From the NCBI RefSeq assembly GCF_035982055.1, contig NZ_CP108427.1:5889001-5953000 (forward strand): 64,000 bases of DNA. Reading direction: 5' to 3'. This DNA is from Streptomyces sp. NBC_01288 (lineage in GTDB: Bacteria > Actinomycetota > Actinomycetes > Streptomycetales > Streptomycetaceae). How positions within the stretch are numbered: position 1 is the first letter of the stretch; the number at the start of each line of letters is the position of its first letter. The position numbers and the translations under genes are program-made. The notes under the pieces were generated by a model. The model was not told the origin of the DNA. It ran no database searches and saw only the letters and a program-made list of their open reading frames with translations. This document shows, piece by piece, positions 1 to 8,555 of this stretch.

Positions 1-1
1 C

Positions 2-1240
2 CCCCAGGCGACCGACCAGGCGGCCCTCCCTCTGATCATCTCCGTCGACGACCACACCGTGGAGCCCGCCGACGTCTGGCAGCACCGGCTGCCCAAGAAG
101 TACCTGGACACCGGCCCGCGCATAGTCCGCGCGCCACTGAAGGAAATGACGTTCCTCGGCGGCCGGTTCAAGCCCGTCATGGGCGAACCCGGCGACGACG
201 GCCCCATCGGCGACTGGTGGGTCTACGAGGACCTGCACCGACCCCTCACCCGCCTCGACACGGCCGTCGGCTACAGCAGGGACGAGATCAAGCTCGAAGT
301 CATCACTTACGAGCAGATGCGGCCGGGCTCCTACGACGTCCCGTCCCGGCTCGCCGACATGGACGTCAACCACGTCCAGTCCGCGCTGTGTTTCCCCACC
401 TTCCCGCGCTTCTGCGGCCAGACGTTCACCGAGGCCGCCGACCGCGAACTCGGGCTGCTGTGCGTCCGCGCCTACAACGACTGGATGGTGGAGGAGTGGT
501 GCGGCCCGGACGCGAACGGCCGCCTGATACCACTCCCTCTCATCCCGTTGTGGGACCCGGAGTTGGCCGCCGCGGAGGTCCGCCGCAACGCCGCCCGCGG
601 CACCCGTGCCGTCGCCTTCTCCGAGATACCCCCGCACCTCGGCCTGCCCTCCATCCACACCGACGCCTGGGACCCGTTCCTCGCCGCCTGCGCCGAGACC
701 GGCACGGTCATCGCCATGCACATCGGCTCCAGCAGCCGTATGCCGTCGACGTCTGCGGACGCGCCGCCCGCCGTCGGGTCGACGATCACCTTCGCCAACT
801 GCTGCTATTCCATGGTGGATTGGCTGATGAGCGGCAAGTTCGAGCGCTTCCCGGACCTCAAAGTCATGTACGCCGAGGGCCAGATCGGCTGGATCCCCTA
901 CATCCTGGAGCGCGCCGACGTGGTCTGGGAGGAGAACCGCGCCTGGGGCGGCGTCGCCGACAAGGTCCACCGCCCGCCGTCCGAACTCTTCACCGAGCAC
1001 GTCTACGGCTGCTTCTTCGACGACGCGTTCGGCCTGAAGAACCTCGACTCGATCGGCGTCGGCAACGTCCTCTACGAGACCGACTACCCCCACTCCGACT
1101 CCACGTGGCCCAAGTCCCGCGAGGTCGGCGAGGCACAGATGGGCCACCTGGCACCGGACGTGGTCGAACGGATCGTACGAGGCAACGCGATCGACCTGCT
1201 GGGCCTGACCCCGGCCGGCCTGTGGGAGGGCCCCAAGTGA
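2..1240 (+). CDS. Amidohydrolase-family metal-dependent hydrolase, 5' end missing
   Basis: The reading frame is open to the first base of the window. The residues before the first in-window GTG (position 59) read LIISVDDHTVEP, the usual beginning of this family, so the true start lies upstream. Visible motifs are the N-terminal DDH, a mid-protein AMHIGSSS with a probable metal-binding His, YAEGQIGWIPYILERAD, and near the C-terminus ETDYPHSDSTWP, which carries the conserved Asp/His. This is the amidohydrolase_2 (ACMSD-like) TIM barrel, whose members hydrolyse or decarboxylate ring-derived acids in catabolic pathways; the substrate here cannot be read. The stop overlaps the next gene's GTG by 4 bases, so the two are probably translationally coupled. 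Confidence 0.85.
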   Translation, partial: PQATDQAALPLIISVDDHTVEPADVWQHRLPKKYLDTGPRIVRAPLKEMTFLGGRFKPVMGEPGDDGPIGDWWVYEDLHRPLTRLDTAVGYSRDEIKLEVITYEQMRPGSYDVPSRLADMDVNHVQSALCFPTFPRFCGQTFTEAADRELGLLCVRAYNDWMVEEWCGPDANGRLIPLPLIPLWDPELAAAEVRRNAARGTRAVAFSEIPPHLGLPSIHTDAWDPFLAACAETGTVIAMHIGSSSRMPSTSADAPPAVGSTITFANCCYSMVDWLMSGKFERFPDLKVMYAEGQIGWIPYILERADVVWEENRAWGGVADKVHRPPSELFTEHVYGCFFDDAFGLKNLDSIGVGNVLYETDYPHSDSTWPKSREVGEAQMGHLAPDVVERIVRGNAIDLLGLTPAGLWEGPK

Positions 1241-2160
1241 CCAGCCTCGGCTACGGCATTCAGCTGCCCGTCCAGTCCCAGAGCACCATCTACGCCGAGC
1301 CCTGGGAGGCCGACGCCGGTCCCGCCGACCTCGTCGAGATCGCGCGGGCCGCCGACCGGGCCGGCTTCGACTACATCGCGGGCTGCGACCACGTCGGCGT
1401 CCCGCGCCGCCTCGCCGCCGCCATGAGCACGATCTGGTACGACCCCGTCGCCACCCTCTCCTACCTCGCGGGCGTCACCGAACGCGTCCGCCTGCTCAGC
1501 CATGTCGCGGTCGTAGGACTGCGGCACCCGCTGCTCACCGCCAAGCAGTACGCCACCCTCGACCACCTCAGCGGGGGCCGGCTGATCCTCGGGGTCGGCG
1601 CCGGGCACGTACAGGAGGAGTTCGAGGCGCTGGGGGTCGACTTCGAGCGCCGGGGGCCCGTTCTCGACGAGTCGATCGACGCGTTGCGTGCCGCGCTCGG
1701 ACCGGACGAATTCCCGGAGCACCACGGCAAGTTGTACGACTTCGAGGGGCTCGGGCAGCGGCCCCGGCCCGCGCAGGAACACGTCCCGCTCTGGGTCGGA
1801 GGGTCGTCCCCCGCCGCCGTACGCCGGGCCGCGCTCAAGGCGGACGGCTGGTTGCCGCAGGGCGACCCGCGCGACAAGCTGCCCGCGCAGATCGAGCGGA
1901 TACGGCGACTGCGCGAAGAGGCCGCCGTGGAGGGGCCGTTCGTGTTCGGGGCGATCACCGAGCCGCTGTACATCGGCGATCCGGGGTGGGAGGTCGGGCG
2001 GCGCACGCTCACCGGGGCGCCCGAAATCCTCGCCGAGTCCCTTCGCGCCTATCGGGCGATGGGCGTGGACCAGATCCAGGTGCGGTTCCGCTGCCGCGAC
2101 CGGGCCGAACTCACCGACCAGATAAGCGAGTTCGGGACCGAGGTGGGGCCGCTGCTCTGA
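1237..2160 (+). CDS. LLM-class (probably F420-dependent) oxidoreductase
   Basis: A 307-residue luciferase-like monooxygenase-fold protein. The GTG start overlaps the upstream stop (GTGA). It begins LGYGIQLPVQSQ and carries the family signatures GCDHVGVPR, the LSGGRLILGVGAGHVQEEFEALGVDF segment (read as LSGGRLILGVG then AGHVQEEFEALG) and PLWVGGSSPAAVRRAA. Length and motifs fit the TIGR03619-type F420-dependent subgroup. It would oxidise or reduce a small organic substrate with deazaflavin. The window also encodes FbiC, so the cofactor is available. Being coupled to the amidohydrolase suggests the two act in one degradation route. The FMN/F420 choice is inferred, not proven by sequence. Confidence 0.82.
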   Translation: MTSLGYGIQLPVQSQSTIYAEPWEADAGPADLVEIARAADRAGFDYIAGCDHVGVPRRLAAAMSTIWYDPVATLSYLAGVTERVRLLSHVAVVGLRHPLLTAKQYATLDHLSGGRLILGVGAGHVQEEFEALGVDFERRGPVLDESIDALRAALGPDEFPEHHGKLYDFEGLGQRPRPAQEHVPLWVGGSSPAAVRRAALKADGWLPQGDPRDKLPAQIERIRRLREEAAVEGPFVFGAITEPLYIGDPGWEVGRRTLTGAPEILAESLRAYRAMGVDQIQVRFRCRDRAELTDQISEFGTEVGPLL

Positions 2161-2255
2161 TCACGCCGCTGATCACAACCTGTTTGAACACGGTTACGCC
2201 GAGCCGCGTATGTACGGACGTACGGACGTGATGGCTCCGGCGGAAGGACCCCGAA

Positions 2256-2906
2256 GTGCGATCCTCCCAGCGCCTCTCCCTCGTGTTCGCCTCCGCCGGG
2301 GGCACCTGGCCGCACGACGACTGGCCGGCCCCGGACGATCCGTTCGTCAGCAGCGTGCTCAGGGTCTCCCCGCCCTACCGCGGGCTGCGCGACACCACGG
2401 CGGACGTCGTCGTCCTGCGCTGCGAGGACCCGGAGGTGACCTTCCCCGGGCTGCTGACCGCCCTGCGTGCACGGGAAGTTCCGGTGCTCGTCGTCAGCCC
2501 GCGCCAGGACACCGAGGCGGTGCTCGACGTGTTCCGGGCCGGGGCGGGCTATCTCGTCGAGGGCGACCACTGCGGCCAGATGCTGTCCTCGGCGGCCATG
2601 GCGGCGGCCGTAGGACACACGTACCTCTCGCCGTCCGCGGCCGCGGCCCTGCGCGAGGGGGCGCGGCGGATGGCCGCGACCGACGACGCGATGGAGCGGC
2701 TGCGCGCCCTGCTCTCGCCGCGCGAGCAGCAGATCATGGAGCTGCTGTCGACCGGCCTGGGCGCACAGCAGATCGGGCAGCGCCTACGGCTGAGCGAGAA
2801 GACCGTGCGCAACAACCTCAGCAACATCTATGCCAAGTTGGACGCCAGGAGCGGCACGGACGCGGTCCTGCGCTGGCTGGGAGCCACGCCCGTGCTTCGC
2901 ACCTGA
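2256..2906 (+). CDS. LuxR/NarL-type regulator with atypical receiver
   Basis: 216 residues from a GTG preceded by GGAAGGAC. The C-terminus is a clear LuxR helix-turn-helix: LSPREQQIMELLSTG, then IGQRLRLSEKTVRNNLSNIYAKL. The N-terminal ~130 residues resemble a receiver, but the phosphoacceptor strand reads ADVVVLRCEDPE, with Arg where Asp is expected, and the switch-Lys segment reads GYLVEG. Normal phosphotransfer is therefore unlikely and it may be an atypical response regulator. No kinase is adjacent. It lies after the amidohydrolase/LLM pair, 95 bases downstream, and converges on the secreted-protein genes. Its targets cannot be inferred. Confidence 0.8.
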   Translation: MRSSQRLSLVFASAGGTWPHDDWPAPDDPFVSSVLRVSPPYRGLRDTTADVVVLRCEDPEVTFPGLLTALRAREVPVLVVSPRQDTEAVLDVFRAGAGYLVEGDHCGQMLSSAAMAAAVGHTYLSPSAAAALREGARRMAATDDAMERLRALLSPREQQIMELLSTGLGAQQIGQRLRLSEKTVRNNLSNIYAKLDARSGTDAVLRWLGATPVLRT

Positions 2907-2925
2907 GAATCGGGGCAACCGGATA

Positions 2926-3720
2926 TCAGGGTGCCGGAACCTCCGACAGCGGAATCTCCACGTCGGTGACATTGGCGCCGCCCTCACCGAACCCGGCCTC
3001 CTCGGACTGGAGGGCCTTCGTGGAATTCGGCACGGCATCGGCGGCGGTCGTCTCGCATTTCACATTCCGCAGCCAAAGGCGCCCGTCGGGCGTTCCGTTG
3101 TTCAGGATCTGCGGATAGAAGACGTGCACGGTGGCCGCTCCCTCGCTCGGCGCGAAGAACACCGTCTGGCCGTCCTGTGCCTCCTTGTACGTCGCCTTCA
3201 GGAATCCGCTGACATCGGTGCGCTTGGCGGACCACATGAAGAAGGCGGTGCTGTCCGCCTGCACGGTGTCCGTCCGGCTGAACGCGAGGGTGGTCGTCTT
3301 GTCGTCGCGCGTGATGTTGATGGTCGACGTGCTGAATTCCAGGCCGACTTCGAAGAGCGAGTTCCCGAGTTTCGTACCGGCCTCGGTGACGGTTCCCTCC
3401 TCCACCTGAAGGGTTCTCGTCACCGACGTGCTCACGTTGAAGGTCTTCGTCGCGGTGCCCGTGGAACCGCAGTTGTCGGACACCGGGGAGACGCGTTCGT
3501 TGGGCCCGAGGCTGTTCGCCTTGAACTGCACGTCCACGAACTGGCAGTCGGCCAGTCTGTCGGAGTCCGTGGAGCAGTCGGCGCTCACTTCGGACGGGGT
3601 GGCGGCGTTCGCCTGGTTCATCAGCGGGACGATCACCGCGAGTGCCGCGACGGGGGCCAGGGCGAGGGTGATGCGCTTCTTCTTGCTCCGGTGACTTCTC
3701 GTGCGGCCGTTCCGGGACAT
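2926..3720 (-). CDS. Secreted protein, possible aerolysin/ETX-like fold
   Basis: 264 residues with a Sec signal peptide: basic SRNGRTRSHRSKKKR, then LALAPVAALAVIVPL, cleavage near NAA-TPSEV. The mature part contains paired Cys residues (ADC, DNC, VKC) and a long Ser/Thr-rich beta segment (TKTFNVSTSVTRTLQV, FEVGLEFSTSTINITR, TTTLAFSRTDTVQADST). This pattern resembles the insertion region of aerolysin/ETX-MTX2 beta-pore-forming proteins. That resemblance is my inference and no family was searched. The next gene upstream on the same strand encodes a protein with the same order of motifs, so they look like diverged tandem paralogues. Function unknown. Confidence 0.72.
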   Translation of the reverse strand: MSRNGRTRSHRSKKKRITLALAPVAALAVIVPLMNQANAATPSEVSADCSTDSDRLADCQFVDVQFKANSLGPNERVSPVSDNCGSTGTATKTFNVSTSVTRTLQVEEGTVTEAGTKLGNSLFEVGLEFSTSTINITRDDKTTTLAFSRTDTVQADSTAFFMWSAKRTDVSGFLKATYKEAQDGQTVFFAPSEGAATVHVFYPQILNNGTPDGRLWLRNVKCETTAADAVPNSTKALQSEEAGFGEGGANVTDVEIPLSEVPAP

Positions 3721-3780
3721 GGGTATCTCCAGTGAGGTGTAAGGGAGTTGAGCTGCGGGTTCCTTAAGGCGGGCCGAGGC

Positions 3781-4524
3781 TCAGCAGTCCTCCAGGACCG
3801 CCTTCGAGGTGCCGTCCACGACACCGGGAGCACCGGCCGCAGCCGGCAGGACGACGGGTCCCTCGACGACATCCGGCGCCACGAAGTTCTGCTCGGGGCT
3901 GGCCGGCAGGGTGGTGGTCTGTTCCCGGGCGTCGACACGCACCCGCCACTCACCGGTCATGCGCTGCAACTTGGGCGTGAACTCCATGTGGAGCACCTTG
4001 CCGACCGGCACGTCCCGCGCTTCCGTGTCCCCGGCCGTCGCCGACTTCACGGTCATGTCGAGGGTGCCCTTGTGCTTGCTCCAGGACCCGCTCAGAAATC
4101 CGAACAGGCCGCCCGCGGCGCCCTGTTGGGTGGAGACGTACGTGCCCTGCCCCTGGGCAGCGGTCGACGACCAGGTGATGGAGACCTTGGCCGGATCGGT
4201 CGCGTTCGGCTCGCAGTTGGGGAAGTCGATGGACGCCTTTTCGGTGGGCCCGTCGAAGGTCTCGAAGTTCGTCTCGGCGAAATCGCAGTTGTCGGCGGCG
4301 AAACCGTCCGCGAAGGAGCCGCCGAAATCCTCGACCGTCCGTTTCTCGCCATTGACCACGGCGGACCTCTCGCACATCGCCATGATCTCGTCCGGCGTCT
4401 TCGCGTCGGCCGCGTTCGCCGACGGCAGCAGCGTGATGACCACCCCGCCGGTGGCGAGTGCCGCGCCGATCGCCACGTACCTGACTTTCCTGTTGCGCAA
4501 TCTCCGCTTTGCCATACCCGGCAT
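3781..4524 (-). CDS. Secreted protein, paralogue of its downstream neighbour
   Basis: About 247 residues. Candidate starts are ATG at 4524 (MPGMAKRR), ATG at 4515 (MAKRR) or TTG at 4536; none has a strong ribosome site, and 4524 is a compromise. The Sec signal peptide is RRLRNRKVRYVAIGAALATG then GVVITLLPSANA. The mature protein begins TPDEIMAMC, compare TPSEVSADC in the neighbour. Both share a C..F, GP.E, C spacing followed by a Ser/Thr strand (KVSITWSSTAA here) and a V..G....F segment (DVPVGKVLHMEFTPKLQR here). Sixty bases separate the two genes, so they are probably one transcript. No catalytic motif is recognisable. A secreted beta-rich structural or pore-forming role is speculative. Confidence 0.7.
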   Translation of the reverse strand: MPGMAKRRLRNRKVRYVAIGAALATGGVVITLLPSANAADAKTPDEIMAMCERSAVVNGEKRTVEDFGGSFADGFAADNCDFAETNFETFDGPTEKASIDFPNCEPNATDPAKVSITWSSTAAQGQGTYVSTQQGAAGGLFGFLSGSWSKHKGTLDMTVKSATAGDTEARDVPVGKVLHMEFTPKLQRMTGEWRVRVDAREQTTTLPASPEQNFVAPDVVEGPVVLPAAAGAPGVVDGTSKAVLEDC

Positions 4525-4584
4525 TCTTGGAGCCAAGCCGAGGTATGGACAGAGTCAAATGTCCCTACTCGGCGGTCACTTGAA

Positions 4585-4616
4585 GTGTGCTTGTGCACTC
4601 GATGTGTGCTTGTGCA
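4585..4616. repeat. 13-bp direct repeat in divergent intergenic region
   Basis: GTGTGCTTGTGCA occurs twice, at 4585-4597 and 4604-4616, 19 bases apart start to start. It lies between the start of the secreted protein (minus strand) and the SDR gene (plus strand). Two turns of helix between copies suits a regulator that binds tandem sites, and the secreted-protein promoter is the nearest candidate target. Confidence 0.5.
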
Positions 4617-4650
4617 AGGTCTCCCTCGTGCGCGAGGAGTCCCTTCCCTC

Positions 4651-4671
4651 TATCTGACGCTTCGTCAGATA
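4651..4671. promoter_or_regulatory. TetR-type operator, copy 1 (TCTGACG-N3-CGTCAGA)
   Basis: TATCTGACG-CTT-CGTCAGATA is a perfect 9-bp inverted repeat with a 3-base spacer, 45 bases upstream of the SDR ATG. The same core appears at 5545-5561 and 25072-25088, each just before a catabolic-type gene. Length and spacing are typical of TetR-family repressor sites. Confidence 0.75.
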
Positions 4672-4715
4672 CGGCGCTACGATGCCCTGCATCCACCGAT
4701 CCCGAGGAGGCCCGC

Positions 4716-5492
4716 ATGGGCAAGCTGGACGGGCGTGTCGTCATCGTCACCGGGGCGGCGCGCGGGCAGGGGGAGCAGGAGGCACGGCTGTTCGCGGCCG
4801 AGGGCGCGAAGGTCGTCGTGGCCGATGTGCTGGACGAGCAAGGGGAGGCGCTGGCCAAGGAGTTGGGCGCGTCCGCGTCCTACGTCCATCTCGACGTCGG
4901 CGAGGAGGCGGACTGGCGTGCCGCCGTGGGAGCCGCCAAGGAGGTGTACGGGCGGATCGACGGGCTGGTCAACAATGCCGGGATCCTGCGGTTCAACTCC
5001 CTTGTGGACACGCCGCTTGAGGAGTTCATGCAGGTCGTGCGGGTCAACCAGGTGGGCTGCTTCCTCGGGATCAAGACCGTGGCGTCGGCGATGGAGGACG
5101 GTGGCACGATCGTCAACACGGCCTCGTACACGGCGGTCACGGGGATGGCGGCCGTCGGGACCTACACCGCCACCAAGCACGCGATCCTCGGGCTCACCCG
5201 GGTGGCCGCGCTGGAGCTGGCGAGCCGGCGGATCCGGGTCAACGCCGTCTGCCCCGGGGCCGTGGACACCGCGATGTCCAACCCGGCGCGGCTCGACCCG
5301 GACGCGGACCCGGAGGAGATGACCCGGGCGCTGGACGAGCTGTACCGCAAGCTCGTGCCGCTGGGGCGGATCGGGCGGGCCGACGAGGTGGCGCGGCTGG
5401 CGCTGTTCCTGACGTCGGACGACTCGTCGTACATCACCGGGCAGCCGTTCGTGATCGACGGGGGCTGGCTGGCCGGGGTCAGTGTCATCTGA
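4716..5492 (+). CDS. Short-chain dehydrogenase/reductase (SDR)
   Basis: 258 residues. The ATG at 4716 is set by GAGGAGG at 4704-4710; the open frame extends upstream without support. Classical SDR layout: VVIVTGAARGQGEQEA (nucleotide-binding TGxxxGxG), NNAGILRF, and active-site S of NTASYTAVTG with Y-x-x-x-K in YTATKHAIL. The C-terminus SSYITGQPFVIDGGW is the usual SDR ending. It is an NAD(P)-dependent alcohol/ketone oxidoreductase of the cytosol; the substrate is not readable. A perfect TetR-type operator sits just upstream, so it is probably induced by a pathway metabolite together with the LLM gene that follows. Confidence 0.88.
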   Translation: MGKLDGRVVIVTGAARGQGEQEARLFAAEGAKVVVADVLDEQGEALAKELGASASYVHLDVGEEADWRAAVGAAKEVYGRIDGLVNNAGILRFNSLVDTPLEEFMQVVRVNQVGCFLGIKTVASAMEDGGTIVNTASYTAVTGMAAVGTYTATKHAILGLTRVAALELASRRIRVNAVCPGAVDTAMSNPARLDPDADPEEMTRALDELYRKLVPLGRIGRADEVARLALFLTSDDSSYITGQPFVIDGGWLAGVSVI

Positions 5493-5517
5493 CGTCACCT
5501 GATGTCATCCGGCGCCA

Positions 5518-5534
5518 TCTGACGAGGCGTCATC
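5518..5534. promoter_or_regulatory. Imperfect copy of the TetR-type operator
   Basis: TCTGACG-AGG-CGTCATC matches the operator core except for one base in the right arm. It lies 11 bases before the perfect copy at 5545, so the LLM gene may have a double site. Confidence 0.5.
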
Positions 5535-5544
5535 TATTGACGAA

Positions 5545-5561
5545 TCTGACGGTACGTCAGA
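5545..5561. promoter_or_regulatory. TetR-type operator, copy 2
   Basis: TCTGACG-GTA-CGTCAGA is a perfect 7-bp inverted repeat with a 3-base spacer, 50 bases before the TTG start of the LLM oxidoreductase. It has the same core as 4653-4669 and 25072-25088. Confidence 0.75.
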
Positions 5562-5610
5562 AAGTCGTAGCACTCATAGGAACCATCTGGACTGGGGACG
5601 GTGAACCTCC

Positions 5611-6729
5611 TTGGAATTCGGGCTCTTTGTACAGGGATACGTGGGCAAGCGTGCCGAGACGGACCCGCTGGCCGAGCACAAGGCGCTGATGGAGGAGACC
5701 GAGTACGTCATCCAGGCGGACAAGTCCGGCTTCAAGTACGCCTGGGCGTCCGAGCACCACTTCCTGGAGGAGTACTCGCACCTCTCGGCCAACGACGTCT
5801 TCCTCGGCTACCTCGCCCACGCCACCGAACACATCCACCTCGGGTCGGGCATCTTCAACCCGCTCGCCCAGGTCAACCACCCGGTGAAGGTCGCCGAGAA
5901 GGTCGCGATGCTCGACCATCTCACCGGCAACCGCTTCGAGTTCGGCAGCGGGCGGGGTGCCGGGTCGCACGAGATCCTCGGGTTCATGCCGGGGGTGACC
6001 GACATGAACTACACCAAGGAGATCTGGGAAGAGACCATCGCCGAGTTCCCCAAGATGTGGCTCCAGGACGAGTACGTCGGCTTCCAGGGCAAGCACTGGC
6101 AGCTGCCGCCGCGGAAGATCCTGCCGAAGCCGTACGGGAAGGCGCACCCCGCGATGTGGTACGCCGCCGGGTCGCCTCCCTCGTACGCCATGGCCGCGCG
6201 CAAGGGGCTGGGGGTGTTGGGGTTCAGCATCCAGAAGGTGTCCGACATGGAGTGGGTGCTGGAGCAGTACAAGACGGCGATCGTGAACGCCGAGCCGGTC
6301 GGGGCGTTCGTCAACGACAACGTCATGGTGACCACGACGGCGATCTGTGCGCCGACCCATGACGAGGCGATCCGGATCGCCACGAGTGGGGGGCTGCACT
6401 ATCTGCCCTCGCTGGTGTTCCGGTACCACGACACGTTTCCTCGGCCTGAGGGGTTCCCTGTGTGGCCGGAGACGCTGCCCGAGTACACGCCGGAGTTCGT
6501 CGAACTCCTCGTGGAGGAGGAGCTGTTGATCTGTGGGGATCCGGATGAGGTGCTCACTCAGTGCAAGCGGTGGGAGCAGGCGGGGGCGGATCAGCTGAGC
6601 TTTGGGTTGCCGGTGGGGGTGCCCAAGGAGGAGACGTTGCAGACGATTCGGTTGATCGGGGAGCACGTGGTTCCGAAGATCGATACGGATCCTGTGCATC
6701 GGACTACGCGGTTCCGGGAGACGGCCTGA
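5611..6729 (+). CDS. LLM-class flavin-dependent oxidoreductase
   Basis: 372 residues of luciferase-like monooxygenase fold. The TTG at 5611 is forced, because an in-frame TGA lies at 5602 and homologues begin MEFGLF. Motifs: FKYAWASEHHFLEEYSHLS, LGSGIFNPLAQVNHPVKVAEK, LDHLTGNRFEFGSGRGAG and WYAAGSPPSYAMAARKGLG. The EHHF motif and length fit the FMN/LuxA-like branch rather than the short F420 branch at 1237. It would oxygenate an organic substrate with reduced flavin from a partner reductase that is not seen nearby. The operator just upstream places it in the same regulon as the SDR. The following deacylase-like gene begins 104 bases later. Confidence 0.85.
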   Translation: MEFGLFVQGYVGKRAETDPLAEHKALMEETEYVIQADKSGFKYAWASEHHFLEEYSHLSANDVFLGYLAHATEHIHLGSGIFNPLAQVNHPVKVAEKVAMLDHLTGNRFEFGSGRGAGSHEILGFMPGVTDMNYTKEIWEETIAEFPKMWLQDEYVGFQGKHWQLPPRKILPKPYGKAHPAMWYAAGSPPSYAMAARKGLGVLGFSIQKVSDMEWVLEQYKTAIVNAEPVGAFVNDNVMVTTTAICAPTHDEAIRIATSGGLHYLPSLVFRYHDTFPRPEGFPVWPETLPEYTPEFVELLVEEELLICGDPDEVLTQCKRWEQAGADQLSFGLPVGVPKEETLQTIRLIGEHVVPKIDTDPVHRTTRFRETA

Positions 6730-6745
6730 GGTCTCGTTGCGGGGT

Positions 6746-6792
6746 GCGGGTCGGCTGTGGCTGGTCGCGCAGTTCCCCGCGCCCCTAAAAGC
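6746..6792. repeat. Streptomyces-type intergenic motif (GCGCAGTTCCCCGCGCCCCT)
   Basis: The stretch containing GGCTGGTCGCGCAGTTCCCC and GCGCCCCTAAAAGC lies between the LLM and deacylase-like genes. From memory, near-identical sequences occur many times between genes in Streptomyces genomes, so this is a dispersed non-coding repeat rather than a site specific to this operon. It also supports the assignment to that genus. Confidence 0.6.
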
Positions 6793-6833
6793 AAAGGGCG
6801 TTGAACCTAACGGAGTTGAGGAGGCCCAGCCCC

Positions 6834-8555
6834 ATGCTCGATCACGTCATCAAAGGTGTCACCGTCGTTGATGGGACGGGGGCGGCCGGGTTTGTCGCCG
6901 ACGTCGGTATACGGGACGGGCGGATCGCCGTCATCGGTACGGTGGTTGAGGAGTCCCGGACGTCGGAGGACGCGAGCGGGCTTGTGCTCGCGCCCGGGTT
7001 CGTCGACCCCCACACCCACTACGACGCCCAGCTCTTCTGGGATCCGTATGCCACGCCCTCCCTCAATCACGGGGTGACTACCGTCGCCGCCGGGAACTGT
7101 GGGTTCACGCTCGCGCCGCTGATGGCGGAGGACGCTGATTACACGCGGCGGATGATGTCCAAGGTCGAGGGGATGTCGCTGGTCGCGCTGGAGGAGGGGG
7201 CGCCCTGGAGTTGGCGTGGGTTCGGGGAGTACCTGGACGCGCTCGAAGGGCGGATCGCCGTCAACGCCGGGTTCATGGTGGGGCATTGTGCGCTGCGGCG
7301 GTATGTGATGGGGGCGGATGCCGTGGGTGGGCAGCCGAGTGAGGAGCAACTCGGCGAGATCGTGCGGTTGTTGCACCAGGCGATGGACGCGGGGGCGTGG
7401 GGGTTCTCCACGACTCAGTCCAGCACTCACTCCGACGGGGACGGGAAGCCCGTTGCCTCCCGGCATGCACTGCCCGCCGAACTCATCGCCATGTCCAGGG
7501 CAGTTGGGGAGCATGAAGGTACGCAGATCGAGGCGATCGTCGCCGGGTGTCTGGATCAGTTCAGTGACGCGGAGATCGATCTGTTCGTCGAGATGAGCGC
7601 GGTGGCCGGGCGGCCGTTGAACTGGAACGTGCTGACCATCGATGCCGCCGTGCCCGAGCGGGTGCCCCGGCAGCTGTTCGCGAGTGAGCGGGCGCGGAAG
7701 GCCGGGGGGCGGGTCGTCGCGCTGACCATGCCGATCCTCACGCCGATGAACATGTCCCTCGGCACCTTCTGCGCGCTGAACCTGATACCCGGGTGGGGAC
7801 CGATTTTGAGCCTGCCCGTACCCGAGCGGATCGCCAAGCTGCGGGAACCGGACGTGCGCGCCGAGATGCTGCGGAGCGCCAACTCCAGGGAGGCGGGCGT
7901 CTTCCGGCGGCTCGCGAACTTCGGGCGGTATGTGATCGGGGACACGTACAGCGACGCCAACGAGGGGCTGACCGGGCGGGTGGTCAAGGACATCGCCGCC
8001 GAGCGAGGTCAGGAGCCCTTCGAGTGTCTCGTCGAGATCTGCGCGGCTGATGAGCTGCGGACGGTGCTTTGGCCGATGCCTTCCGACAACGACCCGGCCT
8101 CCTGGGCGCTGCGCGCCGAGACCTGGCAGCACGAGGACGTGCTACTCGGTGGGTCCGACGCCGGGGCGCATCTGGACCGGATGTGCGGGGCGCCGTACAC
8201 GACCCGGTTCATCGGGGACTGCGTGCGGGGGCGGAAGTTGGTGGGGCTGGAGCAGGCCGTGAAGATGCTCACCGATGACCCGGCCCGGTTGTTCGGGCTG
8301 CGGGAGCGGGGGCAGGTGCGGGAGGGATGGCATGCGGACCTGGTGCTCTTCGACCCGGAGCGCATCGACGCCGGCAAGGCCACCCTGGTGCACGACCTGC
8401 CGGGCGACAGTCCGCGCCTGGACTCCAAGGCGATCGGCATAACGGCCGTGTGGGTCAACGGAGTCGAGGCCATCCGGGGCGACGTGGTGAGCGGGAACGT
8501 GCCGGGGCGGGTGCTGCGGTCGGGGCGGGACACCAGGACGGTGAGCACCAAGTGA
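6834..8555 (+). CDS. N-acyl-D-amino-acid deacylase-like amidohydrolase
   Basis: 573 residues. The ATG at 6834 is chosen because GAGGAGG lies at 6818-6824; a TTG at 6801 has no such site. Amidohydrolase_3 layout: IKGVTVVDGTG..ADVGIRDGRIAVIG, then PGFVDPHTHYDAQLFWDP with the HxH metal motif, HGVTTVAAGNCGFTLAP, a GHCALRRYVMG segment, and late GGSDAGAHLDRMCGAPYTTRF with the catalytic Asp. The C-terminal RGQVREGWHADLVLFDPERI is typical. The family removes acyl groups from N-acyl-D-amino acids or opens related cyclic amides. Its stop overlaps the start of the aldehyde dehydrogenase, so they form one unit, probably with the LLM gene upstream. Confidence 0.83.
   Translation: MLDHVIKGVTVVDGTGAAGFVADVGIRDGRIAVIGTVVEESRTSEDASGLVLAPGFVDPHTHYDAQLFWDPYATPSLNHGVTTVAAGNCGFTLAPLMAEDADYTRRMMSKVEGMSLVALEEGAPWSWRGFGEYLDALEGRIAVNAGFMVGHCALRRYVMGADAVGGQPSEEQLGEIVRLLHQAMDAGAWGFSTTQSSTHSDGDGKPVASRHALPAELIAMSRAVGEHEGTQIEAIVAGCLDQFSDAEIDLFVEMSAVAGRPLNWNVLTIDAAVPERVPRQLFASERARKAGGRVVALTMPILTPMNMSLGTFCALNLIPGWGPILSLPVPERIAKLREPDVRAEMLRSANSREAGVFRRLANFGRYVIGDTYSDANEGLTGRVVKDIAAERGQEPFECLVEICAADELRTVLWPMPSDNDPASWALRAETWQHEDVLLGGSDAGAHLDRMCGAPYTTRFIGDCVRGRKLVGLEQAVKMLTDDPARLFGLRERGQVREGWHADLVLFDPERIDAGKATLVHDLPGDSPRLDSKAIGITAVWVNGVEAIRGDVVSGNVPGRVLRSGRDTRTVSTK

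Noticed and set aside
217..2160. Long open frame covering the amidohydrolase out of frame before joining the LLM gene
   Set aside because: Arg/Pro-rich shadow of the GC-rich coding frame; the LLM protein starts at 1237.
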